A DNA stretch of 36,432 nt from a virus. The stretch spans positions 1 to 36,432 of IMG/VR virus record IMGVR_UViG_3300020421_000067; one strand, given 5' to 3'. The notes beneath the pieces were generated by a model. The model did not search any database. It saw only the letters and a list, made by a program, of their open reading frames with translations, and was not told the DNA's origin. Positions 7,970 to 17,300 of the stretch are shown in pieces (within the stretch, counting starts at the first letter, position 1; every line of letters starts with the position of its first letter). The position numbers and the translations under genes are program-made.

Positions 7970-9303
7970 TGGCAGCAATAGATAGTTCAATTTACGAAAA
8001 GTTTATAGTTGAATCCGCAGACAGATCAAAATCTGCTGATATATCAGAGGGTGTCATAGCGTTCACATACTTTGAAAATATATTTTCACCATATTTGACT
8101 GCTAGAGTAATCGTAACTAATACAAGTGGTGCGATTGAGGGTGAGGATGGTAATATGCAATCAATATATAATGGATTACCTTTAAGAGGAGGTGAAAGAG
8201 TATTAATTAAAATAGCAGGTAATTCAAAATCAAATAAGGGATTAGATTTCTCAGCATCTCCTGAACAATATTTCTATGTCGCATCTGTAACTAATGTACT
8301 ACTGAATGAAGGGACAGAGAGTTTTACTTTGAATTTAGTTTCTAGAGAGGCAATAACAAATGAGACAACTAGGGTTGGTAAAAAATTTCCCACATCACAA
8401 AAAATATCAGGATCAGTTGAGGATATTTTAAAAAAATATTTAAAAGTTGATAAGATAGGTGAAATTGAAGAAACTCAGAATACATACGGATTCATAGGAA
8501 ATATGAAGAAACCTTTTTCAATTATTACTTGGTTAGCGTCTAAATCAGTTTCAGGTGCAGCTAAACCTGGTGAAGATTCAAGTGCAGGATATGTATTTTT
8601 TGAGACACAAGATGGATTTAATTTTGTATCTATTGATAAAATTATGGAATCCAAACCATATAAAGTTAATTTTATATATTCACCAGGTATTATTTCTTCA
8701 GACGATCCGAACAAAGATTTTAAGATATTAACTTATTCAACAAATAGAAATCAAGATTTGATAGGTAAACTTGAAAGAGGTGCGTATAGTAGTGTTCGCT
8801 ATTACATAAACCCCGTTTCTTTTGTACCATCTATTTCGGTATTCAAAGCTGATGATTATCAAGGTAAAGCTAATAATTTAGGTGATAAAGAAGTTGCATT
8901 ACCTAATGTTGATGAAAAGAGTGATAAAACATTAGGTGATTTGCCAAGTCGTATATTTGTTGGTATGTTAGATGTTGGAACTCTTGAAAAAGATGCAAGT
9001 GATGAGGGATGGAATGATCCTGTAAAAAGAAATGCAGATCCACAGAGGATTCACTCTCAATCTATGATGAGGTATAATCAAATTTTCACTCAAGTCGCTG
9101 AGATACAAATTCCTCTTAACACAAATTTGACCGCTGGTTCAGTCATACGTTGTGAATTTCCTCAGTTATCAAAAGCGAAGAGAAAACAACCTGATCCTGA
9201 AATAAGTGGTCTATATATGATAAAAGAACTAGCACATTATTTTGATGGTAAAGGTTCATATACAAAATTAAAAATAGTTAGAGATACTTATGGAAGAAAA
9301 TGA
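7969..9303 (+). CDS. Baseplate hub protein, gp27-like
   Basis: The 444-aa protein has the character of a T4 gp27/VgrG-N-type hub ring protein. It starts with an early beta-rich segment (residues 20-60, EGVIAFTYFENIFSPYLTAR). A domain typical of hubs follows (NLVSREAITNETTRVGKKF; EDILKKYLKVDKI; YGFIGNMKKPFSIITWLASK). The C-terminal barrel has L-T-A-G-S-V-I-R-C-E-F-P and ends in GLYMIKELAHYFDGKGSY plus TKLKIVRDTYGRK, a tail I associate with phage hub proteins. It overlaps its neighbours by one and four bases and precedes the OB-fold spike protein, as gp27 partners gp5. Cyanophage annotation usually says only structural protein. Confidence 0.65.
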   Translation: MAAIDSSIYEKFIVESADRSKSADISEGVIAFTYFENIFSPYLTARVIVTNTSGAIEGEDGNMQSIYNGLPLRGGERVLIKIAGNSKSNKGLDFSASPEQYFYVASVTNVLLNEGTESFTLNLVSREAITNETTRVGKKFPTSQKISGSVEDILKKYLKVDKIGEIEETQNTYGFIGNMKKPFSIITWLASKSVSGAAKPGEDSSAGYVFFETQDGFNFVSIDKIMESKPYKVNFIYSPGIISSDDPNKDFKILTYSTNRNQDLIGKLERGAYSSVRYYINPVSFVPSISVFKADDYQGKANNLGDKEVALPNVDEKSDKTLGDLPSRIFVGMLDVGTLEKDASDEGWNDPVKRNADPQRIHSQSMMRYNQIFTQVAEIQIPLNTNLTAGSVIRCEFPQLSKAKRKQPDPEISGLYMIKELAHYFDGKGSYTKLKIVRDTYGRK

Positions 9304-11924
9304 TTGAAAATAATTTACTTAAAACAAATTTTATAGGTAAAGATGGTTTCCGTTGGTGGATAGGTCAGGTTGCTCCTGAAGCAGCACAAGGGAATCAGAT
9401 TAATCAGATTGGTAACACTTGGGGATGTAGATTAAAAGTACGTATATATGGATATCACCCAGCTGATATTACTGAATTAGCAGATGATGATCTTCCTTGG
9501 GCACAAGTTTTACTATCATCGCAAGGTGGATCAGGAAAAGCAAACCGTGCAAGATCAATTCGCATATCGCCTGGTGATACTGTTATGGGATTTTTTCTTG
9601 ATGGTGATGATGCACAACTACCTGTAATATTAGGGATATTTGCAAATACTGGATACTACACAAGTAGTGAAGAATATAAATCTCCATTTCAACCATTCAC
9701 AGGATATACAAGTAAGATAAAACCAAATAATGAGTTTATCGCTAAGAATGAAGGTGGTGATGATTCAAATAAAAGTCAAAAATCACCGAGATTTTTACCT
9801 AAAGAAATTGTAGAGGATTTAAAAGAACAACAGGAAAAGGGTAAAGCACAACTTGAACAACTTGTAGATTCTGAAGAATTAAAACAAGTCCTTGATTCTG
9901 GAGCAGTACAGACTGGATTAAAAAATACAGCAGCAAATGCTAAACCAATACTTGATAATTTAAAAAAGAATTTAGAAAACGTTGACACGCAAGCATTCAA
10001 AGCTATTGGACAGGAGATTATACTTGGTAGTGGAGTCCAAGCAGCTGTTGCTAATACAAAGTCTACAAACAAAATAAAAAATACTCTTAAGAATACTCTA
10101 AGTGAAGTTCAGAATGCAGTTCCAAAAGACAAATTTAAGGGATTAGCAGAGGGTGCATCTGAAATTGTTTCCGCATCGAAACCGATGATTAAAGATATGG
10201 TTAATACAACTTTTGATGAGTTAGCACCACAATTGAATGGTGGTTTACACAAATTATATAAGGATAAGTTTGGTGAGGTGATGAATAAAACAGGTAATCT
10301 TGCTCTTGCTAAGAAAGCAGCACAAGCAGCACAGGTAGCGATGATTGGTCCCGTTTCAAGTCTTCAAAATTTATTACCTTGTGCTGTAAAAAATATTACT
10401 GATAAATTAACTGGTGATGTAGGAAATTTACTTGCAGAATTTGTCAATAATGTTGATAATTTTACAGATTGTATTGGTGATCAATTCGTAGGAGCTATAT
10501 TTAATGATATAATTAAAGGTATCAATAATGAACTTAGTGATGCTATAAAGGGTGTTGCTAATATATTCCCAAGCGGTGATATTGAAGGATTATTGAGGAA
10601 CAAGGCAGAGGGTTTACTTGGTATTGCTAGTGTTTTTGATGATTGTGATATACCAACTGCAGACTTAGGTTCTAAAACGAATAAATGGATACTTGGTGCT
10701 GGTCCTGGTAATTTGAATTTAGAAAATATAGCAGGTAAAGTTCTGGCAATTGCTAATGCAGCACAGGAATTAAAAGAGGCAGCAGAGAGTCCTGGTGGAG
10801 TAATAGGTAATTTAGGATTGTTTGATTTTATGAGACCTGATGTTAGCACACCTGGTTTTAGTAGCACATTAAGTGATTGTTATACAGGACCACCATTAAA
10901 TTGTTCTGGTATTAAAGTCAATCTATTTGGCGGTGGAGGGTCAGGAGCAGAGGTCAGTCCAATTTTAGGTGCAATCGTAAGTGATACTTTTGCAAAACAA
11001 ACCGCAAGTTTAATTGGAATGAAAGTCACAAATGCTGGTTCGGGTTATAAATCACCTCCATTTGTTGAGATAGAAGATACTTGTCGTAAAGGTTATGGTG
11101 CAATTGCTAGATCGGTGATTGATTACGATCCGTCATCACCAACTTATCAACAAGTTACTGACGTTTATGTTGTTAGTGTAGGTGAAAACTATCCAGTTAT
11201 TGATCCAGAAGAGGGAGATGATGGTGTTTATACCGTCGATCATGTTGTAGTTGTTAAACCTGGTCAAAATTATAAACAAGATGATATTGTTATTGATGAT
11301 AAAGGTAATGTTTATGAGAAATTCTTAGATGAACAGGGTAGAATACTTAATGTTATACCACCTAATCCATCAAATAATAATTTGGAGACTTATAACACAC
11401 TGCCAGAGATGGAAGTTATTTCGTCAACAGGAACAGGAGCATTGTTGGCAGCTCAGTTAGCTCCTAGACCATCTTATCAGGGAGAGATAAGACAAGTAAT
11501 TGATTGTGTTTCTCCTCGTAATACTGGAATTGTTGGGTTTATAAATGGTGAACCTTATTATGGGGATTTCCATGTTCATCCAACTACGGGTGCTAAAATG
11601 GTAGGTGCTGCACACACTACTTCACCTCATGCTATAATATATGATACACCACAGGAAAGTAGAACTTCTAGAGTTCCACTGGCAACATCAACCAGAATAA
11701 CAACAGTTTCTTCACCACAGGTACAAACAAATGTTTCCGACACCACTACAACGAGTCAGTCTGATACAAGTACTATCACTCAAACTGACCCAGTTGACAC
11801 GTCAAGTCAACAAACGACTGGACAGAGTTACACTCCTCCTCCTTCTAGTTCTCCTAGTGGTGGCGGGTCTTCGGGATCAGGTGGCGGATCGTCAGGTGGC
11901 GGTGGATATGGAGGAGGGTACTAA
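9300..11924 (+). CDS. OB-fold hub/spike protein, gp5-N-like, with repeats and Gly-rich tail
   Basis: An 874-aa protein. Residues 1-118 look like the OB-fold of gp5/VgrG: GFRWWIGQVAPEA, CRLKVRIYGYHPAD, LPWAQVLLSS, SPGDTVMGFFLDGDDAQLPV and ILGIF. A long helical, Ala-rich part (about 150-400) follows. Short repeats appear later (VTNAGSGYKSPPFVEI, VVSVGENYPVI, VVVKPGQNYKQDDI). A His-containing segment reads YYGDFHVHPTTGAKMVGAAH, and the C-terminus is rich in Thr/Ser then Gly. I see no gp5-type lysozyme domain. The beta-helix needle is encoded by the next gene, so the gp5 functions appear split. This role is inferred from domain order and position. Confidence 0.65.
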   Translation: MIENNLLKTNFIGKDGFRWWIGQVAPEAAQGNQINQIGNTWGCRLKVRIYGYHPADITELADDDLPWAQVLLSSQGGSGKANRARSIRISPGDTVMGFFLDGDDAQLPVILGIFANTGYYTSSEEYKSPFQPFTGYTSKIKPNNEFIAKNEGGDDSNKSQKSPRFLPKEIVEDLKEQQEKGKAQLEQLVDSEELKQVLDSGAVQTGLKNTAANAKPILDNLKKNLENVDTQAFKAIGQEIILGSGVQAAVANTKSTNKIKNTLKNTLSEVQNAVPKDKFKGLAEGASEIVSASKPMIKDMVNTTFDELAPQLNGGLHKLYKDKFGEVMNKTGNLALAKKAAQAAQVAMIGPVSSLQNLLPCAVKNITDKLTGDVGNLLAEFVNNVDNFTDCIGDQFVGAIFNDIIKGINNELSDAIKGVANIFPSGDIEGLLRNKAEGLLGIASVFDDCDIPTADLGSKTNKWILGAGPGNLNLENIAGKVLAIANAAQELKEAAESPGGVIGNLGLFDFMRPDVSTPGFSSTLSDCYTGPPLNCSGIKVNLFGGGGSGAEVSPILGAIVSDTFAKQTASLIGMKVTNAGSGYKSPPFVEIEDTCRKGYGAIARSVIDYDPSSPTYQQVTDVYVVSVGENYPVIDPEEGDDGVYTVDHVVVVKPGQNYKQDDIVIDDKGNVYEKFLDEQGRILNVIPPNPSNNNLETYNTLPEMEVISSTGTGALLAAQLAPRPSYQGEIRQVIDCVSPRNTGIVGFINGEPYYGDFHVHPTTGAKMVGAAHTTSPHAIIYDTPQESRTSRVPLATSTRITTVSSPQVQTNVSDTTTTSQSDTSTITQTDPVDTSSQQTTGQSYTPPPSSSPSGGGSSGSGGGSSGGGGYGGGY

Positions 11925-11932
11925 ATAAAATT

Positions 11933-12541
11933 ATGACAAAACCAGTAGAAAACCAAAATTGGCAGAAGAGACAGTATGACTCTTTTGGACCACATTTTAG
12001 AATAGAAACAGCAAACCCAGAGCTAGGAACTGCGGGTAATATTGCTTATAATTTATATGGATATTCAGATTCAAAAGATGTAAGTAATCTGGGTATGATG
12101 GGTGATGGACAATTTCAAATATTTGCAGATCAATGTATTACAATCGCAGGTGGAGCAAGTGTTGATGGAGGTGGTTTATGTGTGAATATTGTTGGAACTA
12201 AAGGTGACGTTGCAATATCAGCAGAGAAAAATGGTGATGTAAGAATCAAAGGAAGAAATATATTTTTGGATGCATCAGAAAATATAGAGTTGACCACAGG
12301 TGGTAAAGTTGAAGTAGATTCTGCAGAATTTATAGCAACGACACAAAATACTACTCGAATTAATGCTAGAAATACGAAGGTAAGTGGAAATAATATTGAC
12401 ATTGGTGGTTCAACAGATATTACTTTAATTACACCAAAGGGTCCAATTAAAGTCAAGAGAATTGTAGCAAGAGAGGTAAATTGGGCAGGATCAGTATTCG
12501 CAAATACAGCTGTTCCTGCTAGTGCGTTGACAGGTATATAA
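11933..12541 (+). CDS. Beta-helix spike/needle protein, gp5-C-like
   Basis: The 202-aa protein consists largely of short beta-strand repeats of about 8-15 residues, such as GDVAISAEKNGDVRIKGRN, IFLDASENIELTTGG and VEVDSAEFIATTQN, then IDIGGSTDITLITPKGPIKV. This is the pattern of the triple-stranded beta-helix that forms the membrane-piercing needle at the tip of gp5 and VgrG. The N-terminus (QYDSFGPHFRIETANPELG) probably docks on the OB-fold protein upstream. A CTAAATAA immediately before the ATG is too close to act as a promoter; translation probably uses the GGAGGAGGG stretch. The final residues (SVFANTAVPASALTGI) may make the tip. Confidence 0.65.
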   Translation: MTKPVENQNWQKRQYDSFGPHFRIETANPELGTAGNIAYNLYGYSDSKDVSNLGMMGDGQFQIFADQCITIAGGASVDGGGLCVNIVGTKGDVAISAEKNGDVRIKGRNIFLDASENIELTTGGKVEVDSAEFIATTQNTTRINARNTKVSGNNIDIGGSTDITLITPKGPIKVKRIVAREVNWAGSVFANTAVPASALTGI

Positions 12542-12542
12542 G

Positions 12543-13703
12543 ATGACTGATTTTATAACAGGTGGAGTTCCCAATCCTGATTACGATAGTGATGACATAA
12601 ACTATGTCAATAAAAAAACAGAATTTACGGATGATGTTTTTGTTTATGGAAAATTATATGCAGATTTAGGTGGTGATGTCCAAACATTCAGCACAGCAGG
12701 TGTTGAGAGAATGCGTATCACAAAAGAAGGTGATGTCATTTTTACTAGTAATCTAAGTATCGCTGGTGTTGTAACTGCAATTAATTTTAGTGGTAATTTA
12801 AATACGTCAGGAATATCAACATTTAAAGACGATGTTGAATTTCATGGAACTAATGGAATATCATCTATTACATTTGATAAATCTCAAAATTCATTGAAAT
12901 TTCTTGATGAATCGAAAGCTATTTTCGGAACAGGAGATGATTTAAGAATATATCATACTGATGAACTTAAGGATCAAACTGATTCTAATGGAGATTCAGT
13001 TTGTGATAATAGAACTTCATTAATTAAAGAGAAAGGGTCTGGTGGACTGATATTTAAAACAGATGGTGGAGATGGACCAGGAGCTTTTCAATTCTTTGAT
13101 CAGGGTTGGAGACCAATGTTAAAGATGCATGGTGGTAATAATGCAAGAACTGTTTTATATCATGATGGAGACGAGAGATTAGTTACTACTTCAAGTGGGG
13201 TGACAGTAACTGGAACTGTTGCTGCAACTAATGCAAATATTACTGGTAATCTGACTGTTGCAGCACAACCTTGTGTTCAATTATATACTGTTAGTAACGT
13301 ATCAAGTTTTGGAACCAGTACTGAAGCCACACCCCTCCAATTTTCAGATGTTCATATAAATCAGGGAGGGATGACCTTATCCAATAGTAATAGTAGAGTA
13401 CAAGTTCCAGTATCTGGAATATATTTGGTAAATGCTATGGTATCGGGTGGAAATTACAGTACTGTTAGTTCTGGTGATGGTGTGCGATTACAAGTAATGA
13501 GAAACGGATCATCCTATCCAGGAATAAAAGCTTATGGTTTGAATACATTAGGAAGTGCAACTAATATGGAATTTCTCTGGAGTTTTTCAATATTACTTAA
13601 TCTTACTGCAACTGATTATCTTGAATTAGAGTTTGAGAATATACAAACAGACTTTGGTGGTGCCATAACAAGAGGTCAATTCGGTATTCATCTCTTGTCA
13701 TAA
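12543..13703 (+). CDS. Tail fibre protein with C-terminal C1q/TNF-like jelly roll
   Basis: A 386-aa structural protein. The N-terminus carries fibre-type repeats also seen in the two large fibres downstream (LSIAGVVTAINFSGNLNTSG, ISTFKDDVEFHG, FGTGDDLRIYHTD). From about residue 250 the sequence becomes a C1q-like domain: VQVPVSGIYLVNAMVSGG, GVRLQVMRNGSSYPG, MEFLWSFSILLNLTATDYLE and the closing RGQFGIHLL, which match the spaced aromatic and hydrophobic strands of C1q/TNF trimers. Such domains trimerise and often bind ligands at fibre tips. It is the last gene of the hub transcript; a separate sigma70-like promoter begins right after its stop. Confidence 0.65.
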   Translation: MTDFITGGVPNPDYDSDDINYVNKKTEFTDDVFVYGKLYADLGGDVQTFSTAGVERMRITKEGDVIFTSNLSIAGVVTAINFSGNLNTSGISTFKDDVEFHGTNGISSITFDKSQNSLKFLDESKAIFGTGDDLRIYHTDELKDQTDSNGDSVCDNRTSLIKEKGSGGLIFKTDGGDGPGAFQFFDQGWRPMLKMHGGNNARTVLYHDGDERLVTTSSGVTVTGTVAATNANITGNLTVAAQPCVQLYTVSNVSSFGTSTEATPLQFSDVHINQGGMTLSNSNSRVQVPVSGIYLVNAMVSGGNYSTVSSGDGVRLQVMRNGSSYPGIKAYGLNTLGSATNMEFLWSFSILLNLTATDYLELEFENIQTDFGGAITRGQFGIHLLS

Positions 13704-13704
13704 C

Positions 13705-13732
13705 TTGACGATTTTTATACATATGCTATAAT
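13705..13732 (+). promoter_or_regulatory. Sigma70-type promoter, extended -10
   Basis: TTGACG (13705-13710), a 16-bp spacer, and TATAAT (13727-13732) preceded by TGC, which makes an extended -10. It directs transcription of the two small genes at 13754 and 13949, so these need not depend on the late structural transcript. Confidence 0.7.
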
Positions 13733-13753
13733 AAGAAAAAAAATAATTCTCAT

Positions 13754-13948
13754 ATGGAAGATTTTGTATACGAAGTTATCGTAGACATCTGTGCTAAAAC
13801 TTTCAAACTTAAAAGTAGCGAAGGAGATAATAAGATAATTGCGTGTGAAGATTCTGAAGAGTTTATGAGAGTTTTAGAAGTGTGTGACCAAATGCTTGAA
13901 CCACATATGATTAAATATGCAGAATTGGCATTAACCTCAGATAAATAA
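13754..13948 (+). CDS. Small acidic protein of unknown function
   Basis: A 64-aa protein, MEDFVYEVIVDICAKTFKL..., acidic and probably helical at the C-terminus, with two cysteines in the first half. I recognise no domain. It is the first gene after a clear sigma70-type promoter, which suggests early expression in an otherwise late structural region. Its stop codon is immediately followed by the ATG of the next gene. Confidence 0.6.
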   Translation: MEDFVYEVIVDICAKTFKLKSSEGDNKIIACEDSEEFMRVLEVCDQMLEPHMIKYAELALTSDK

Positions 13949-14245
13949 ATGAAATACAAGATAAGCACCAACTTCTGTTGGTTTCGTGGCGGTAGTATGA
14001 TCGTTAAAATGTATTTCATAAATGGTATGCCATTTACATTTGATGAATTGCCAGAAGGACATTTAAAAGATCAAGACCTAATTAAAGAAGCAGATAAGCA
14101 TCGTACATACAACGATGACGAGATGTATCAATATTATGGATACCTTGTAGAAGAAGAATTACACCCGTGTTTGTTCTCAGTCGATTTAGAGAACCCAGAG
14201 GAATTGCCAGATGATATCTCAATTCATATAGACACGGAGGAGTAA
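13949..14245 (+). CDS. Small acidic protein of unknown function
   Basis: A 98-aa frame with an acidic C-terminus (DLENPEELPDDISIHIDTEE) and a conserved-looking centre (MYFINGMPFTFDELPEGHL). The ATG at 13949 directly abuts the previous stop. The later ATG at 13997 (MIVKMYFINGMPFTF), preceded by GGCGGTAG, would give an 82-aa protein and may be the true start because the first 16 residues look unlike the rest. Function unknown; it shares the promoter at 13705. Confidence 0.55.
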   Translation: MKYKISTNFCWFRGGSMIVKMYFINGMPFTFDELPEGHLKDQDLIKEADKHRTYNDDEMYQYYGYLVEEELHPCLFSVDLENPEELPDDISIHIDTEE

Positions 14246-14249
14246 CCAG

Positions 14250-14257
14250 CTAAATAA
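14250..14257 (+). promoter_or_regulatory. Late-promoter-like CTAAATAA before the large fibre gene
   Basis: CTAAATAA in the gap after the small gene, 47 nt before the ATG of the 1907-aa fibre protein. It is the same motif as at 3193, 33665 and 34783. The leader is longer than at the other copies. Confidence 0.5.
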
Positions 14258-14304
14258 ACCTAGTATGTACGGTCTATTGATCTCATTTATTGTAGTTAAA
14301 AAAG

Positions 14305-17300
14305 ATGCCTCTTAATAAGTTAGAGAATTTTATAAAGAATACTGAGGGTCGTGTTCTTTATGTAAATCCAAATGATCTTGATTCCACTGATGGTGTCGAA
14401 AATCAAGGTAATTCATTAACCAAACCCTTCAAAACGATTCAAAGAGCACTTATTGAGGCTGCTAGATTCTCATATCTTCGTGGAAACGATAATGACTTAG
14501 TAGAAAGAACGACAATATTAATATTTCCAGGCGACCATGTAATTGATAATAGACCAGGATTTGGTATAAGAAATGAGTCAGGTATTGCAAAAGCAATCAG
14601 TCCAAGCGGTTCAGCAACAGGTGCACAAAATACATTAACTCTCACATTAAACTCTAACTTTGATTTAACACAAGAAGATAATATTTTATACAAGTTCAAT
14701 AGTGTTCATGGTGGAATTGTTGTCCCAAGAGGTACATCAATAGTTGGTTTGGATTTAAGGAAAACTAGAATTAGACCATTATATGTTCCTAACCCAACAG
14801 ATAATAATGTAAAGAGCACTGCTATATTCAGAATTACTGGTGCTTGTTATTTCTGGCAGTTTACATTTTTTGATGGAGATGAAGCAGGTTTAGTATATAC
14901 AGATCCATCAGACTTTAGTGCAAATAATCAATCAAAACCAACATTCTCTCACCATAAGATAACTGCATTTGAATATGCGGATGGTGTGAATACTCTTGAT
15001 AATTTTAGTGATTTAACTGACTTAGACATATATTACAGTAAACTTACTAATGCATTTAACAGAGCATCTAATCGAGAGATAGACCAAAAATATCCATCAG
15101 CACCTGCTGCATTTTCACCACAAAGACCAGAATTTGAAATTGTTGGTGCTTTTGCAACTGACCCACTTAATATAACGAATATTGAATCAGGTGATGGTGC
15201 AACACCTGGTCAGGTTGTAACTGTCACAACTCAAACAAATCATAATCTTACTGGTGGAACTCCAATTAAGATTCGTGGAATTAACGTAGCAGATTATAAC
15301 ATATCAACTAAGGTATCGAATGTAATAGATGATACGAGGTTCCAATTCTCACTACCATTTGTAAGACCAAACTTACCAGCAGGTTCTGCTGGAGGACTAA
15401 GTTCTGCAAACGGGCAAGTATTAGTCGAAACTGACACAGTTACAGGTGCATCACCATACATCTTTAACTGCTCAATGCGTTCTGTATATGGTATGCAGGG
15501 TTTACACGCAGATGGTGCAAAGGCAACTGGATTTAAATCTATGGTTACTGCTCAGTTTACAGCAGTATCTCTACAAAAAGATGATAGGGCATTTGTAAAG
15601 TATGATAAAACTAATAGAAGATATAGTGGTATTGCTTTCTCAAAACAGACAGGAGCATTACTATCTTCTGAATCTTCATCAACAAATCCAGAAACAGTAT
15701 TCCATCTAGATCAAGAAGCAAATTATAGAAAAGGATTTAGAACAACTCATATTAAAGTAAGTAATGATGCAGTTGTACAGATTGTGTCAGTGTTTGCGAT
15801 TGGTTTCCACGCACACTTTGAAATGATAAATGGTGCAGACGCATCTATTACAAACTCTAACTCTAACTTTGGTACATTCTCACTTCTCGCTGAAGGATTT
15901 AAGAAAGAAGCATTTGCAAAGGATGATAAAGGTTTTATAACATCTGTAATTACACCTCGTTCAATTGTAAATGATCAGCAACAGATTGAATTTTTACAAA
16001 TAGATGTATCGGAAACAACAGCAACCAAGTTATTCTTATTTGCACAACCAACTTTAAGTCTACCACCTGCACATATCGCACAAGGTTTTAGAATTGGTGC
16101 AAGGTTTGATGAAAAACTGTTCATTGATAATGGGGGTAGCACATTCTCTGCGACAGTTGTAATGCCAAATGGTGCTTCTGGTACTTCAAATGTTGGTGAG
16201 AAAAATTATGAAGCAATTCATTCAGATGCTAGTGCGTCAACTAAATCTGTGTTCACAATTAATGCGGGACACGAACTTGCAAACGGTGAATCCATAAGAA
16301 TTATTGCAGATAATGGTGATTTACCTGAAAATATTGACCCACATACTGTATATTTTGCTATTACTAGTACACAAGATAGTGCACTAGGTGCAAATCAAAT
16401 CCGTATTGCATCGTCAAAAACAAATGCTGATTTAGCAATACCTGTTTTTGTTGCAACAGTAGCAAGCACAACAGACAAATTTAGAATTGTAAGTAGGGTA
16501 TCAGATAAAAGACCAAATGATGCTGGACATCCAATACAATATGATACAAGTGCTGGACAATGGTTTGTTCATACTTTAGCTGCTGGTAATACTATACACA
16601 ATGGTTCATCAATATATGCAAACGCAACTGATGATGACATTACATATGTTTTAAGAACAGATGATGATAGAAGTTTAGATGAGAAAATATACAAATTAAG
16701 ATATGTTGTACCAAAAGAACTCACAAATGGTAGAGATCCAACAGATGGATTTGTTTTACAAGATTCAAGTTCAACTAATGTCCTAGCAAATACAGATTTT
16801 AGTAAGACAACAATCACTGCAAATGACTATGCTTTTGATCGTAATACAAGATTTATATCTCAAGCAAGTTTTGATAGTACAGAAAATTTAATTACAATAC
16901 GTTCAGATAAACCACATAATTTAGGTGTTGGTGATCAAGTAGTAGTTAGAAATGTTCAAAGTACAACTAACTCAAACGCATTAGTAAATAAAGGATACAA
17001 TGGTACATTTTTAGTTTCTGAAATTAAAAATGATAAGGAGTTTAGATACTCTAATGTAGACACAGCAGGAGTGACACATACTACTGGTACATTTACAAAC
17101 AACACTCAGACACGTTCTACTTTATTACCTAGATTTGACAGGAATGATAATAGTGGTAACTTCTTTGTATACAGAACTGAAACAATCACTCCGTATATTC
17201 AAGGAGTTCAAGATGGTGTTCATCATCTTTTCGTATTGAATAGTAACAATGCGATGGATGAACCATCAAATGAATTTTCAGAAAAGAAGTACAATCAGAA

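Noticed and set aside
11921-11928. CTAAATAA before the needle gene as a late promoter
   Set aside because: It ends only 4 nt before the ATG and contains the stop codon of the upstream gene; a promoter there could not yield a leader with a ribosome site.
13940-13947. GATAAATA at the end of the 64-aa gene as a late promoter
   Set aside because: It overlaps stop and start codons directly; spacing to the ATG is too short.
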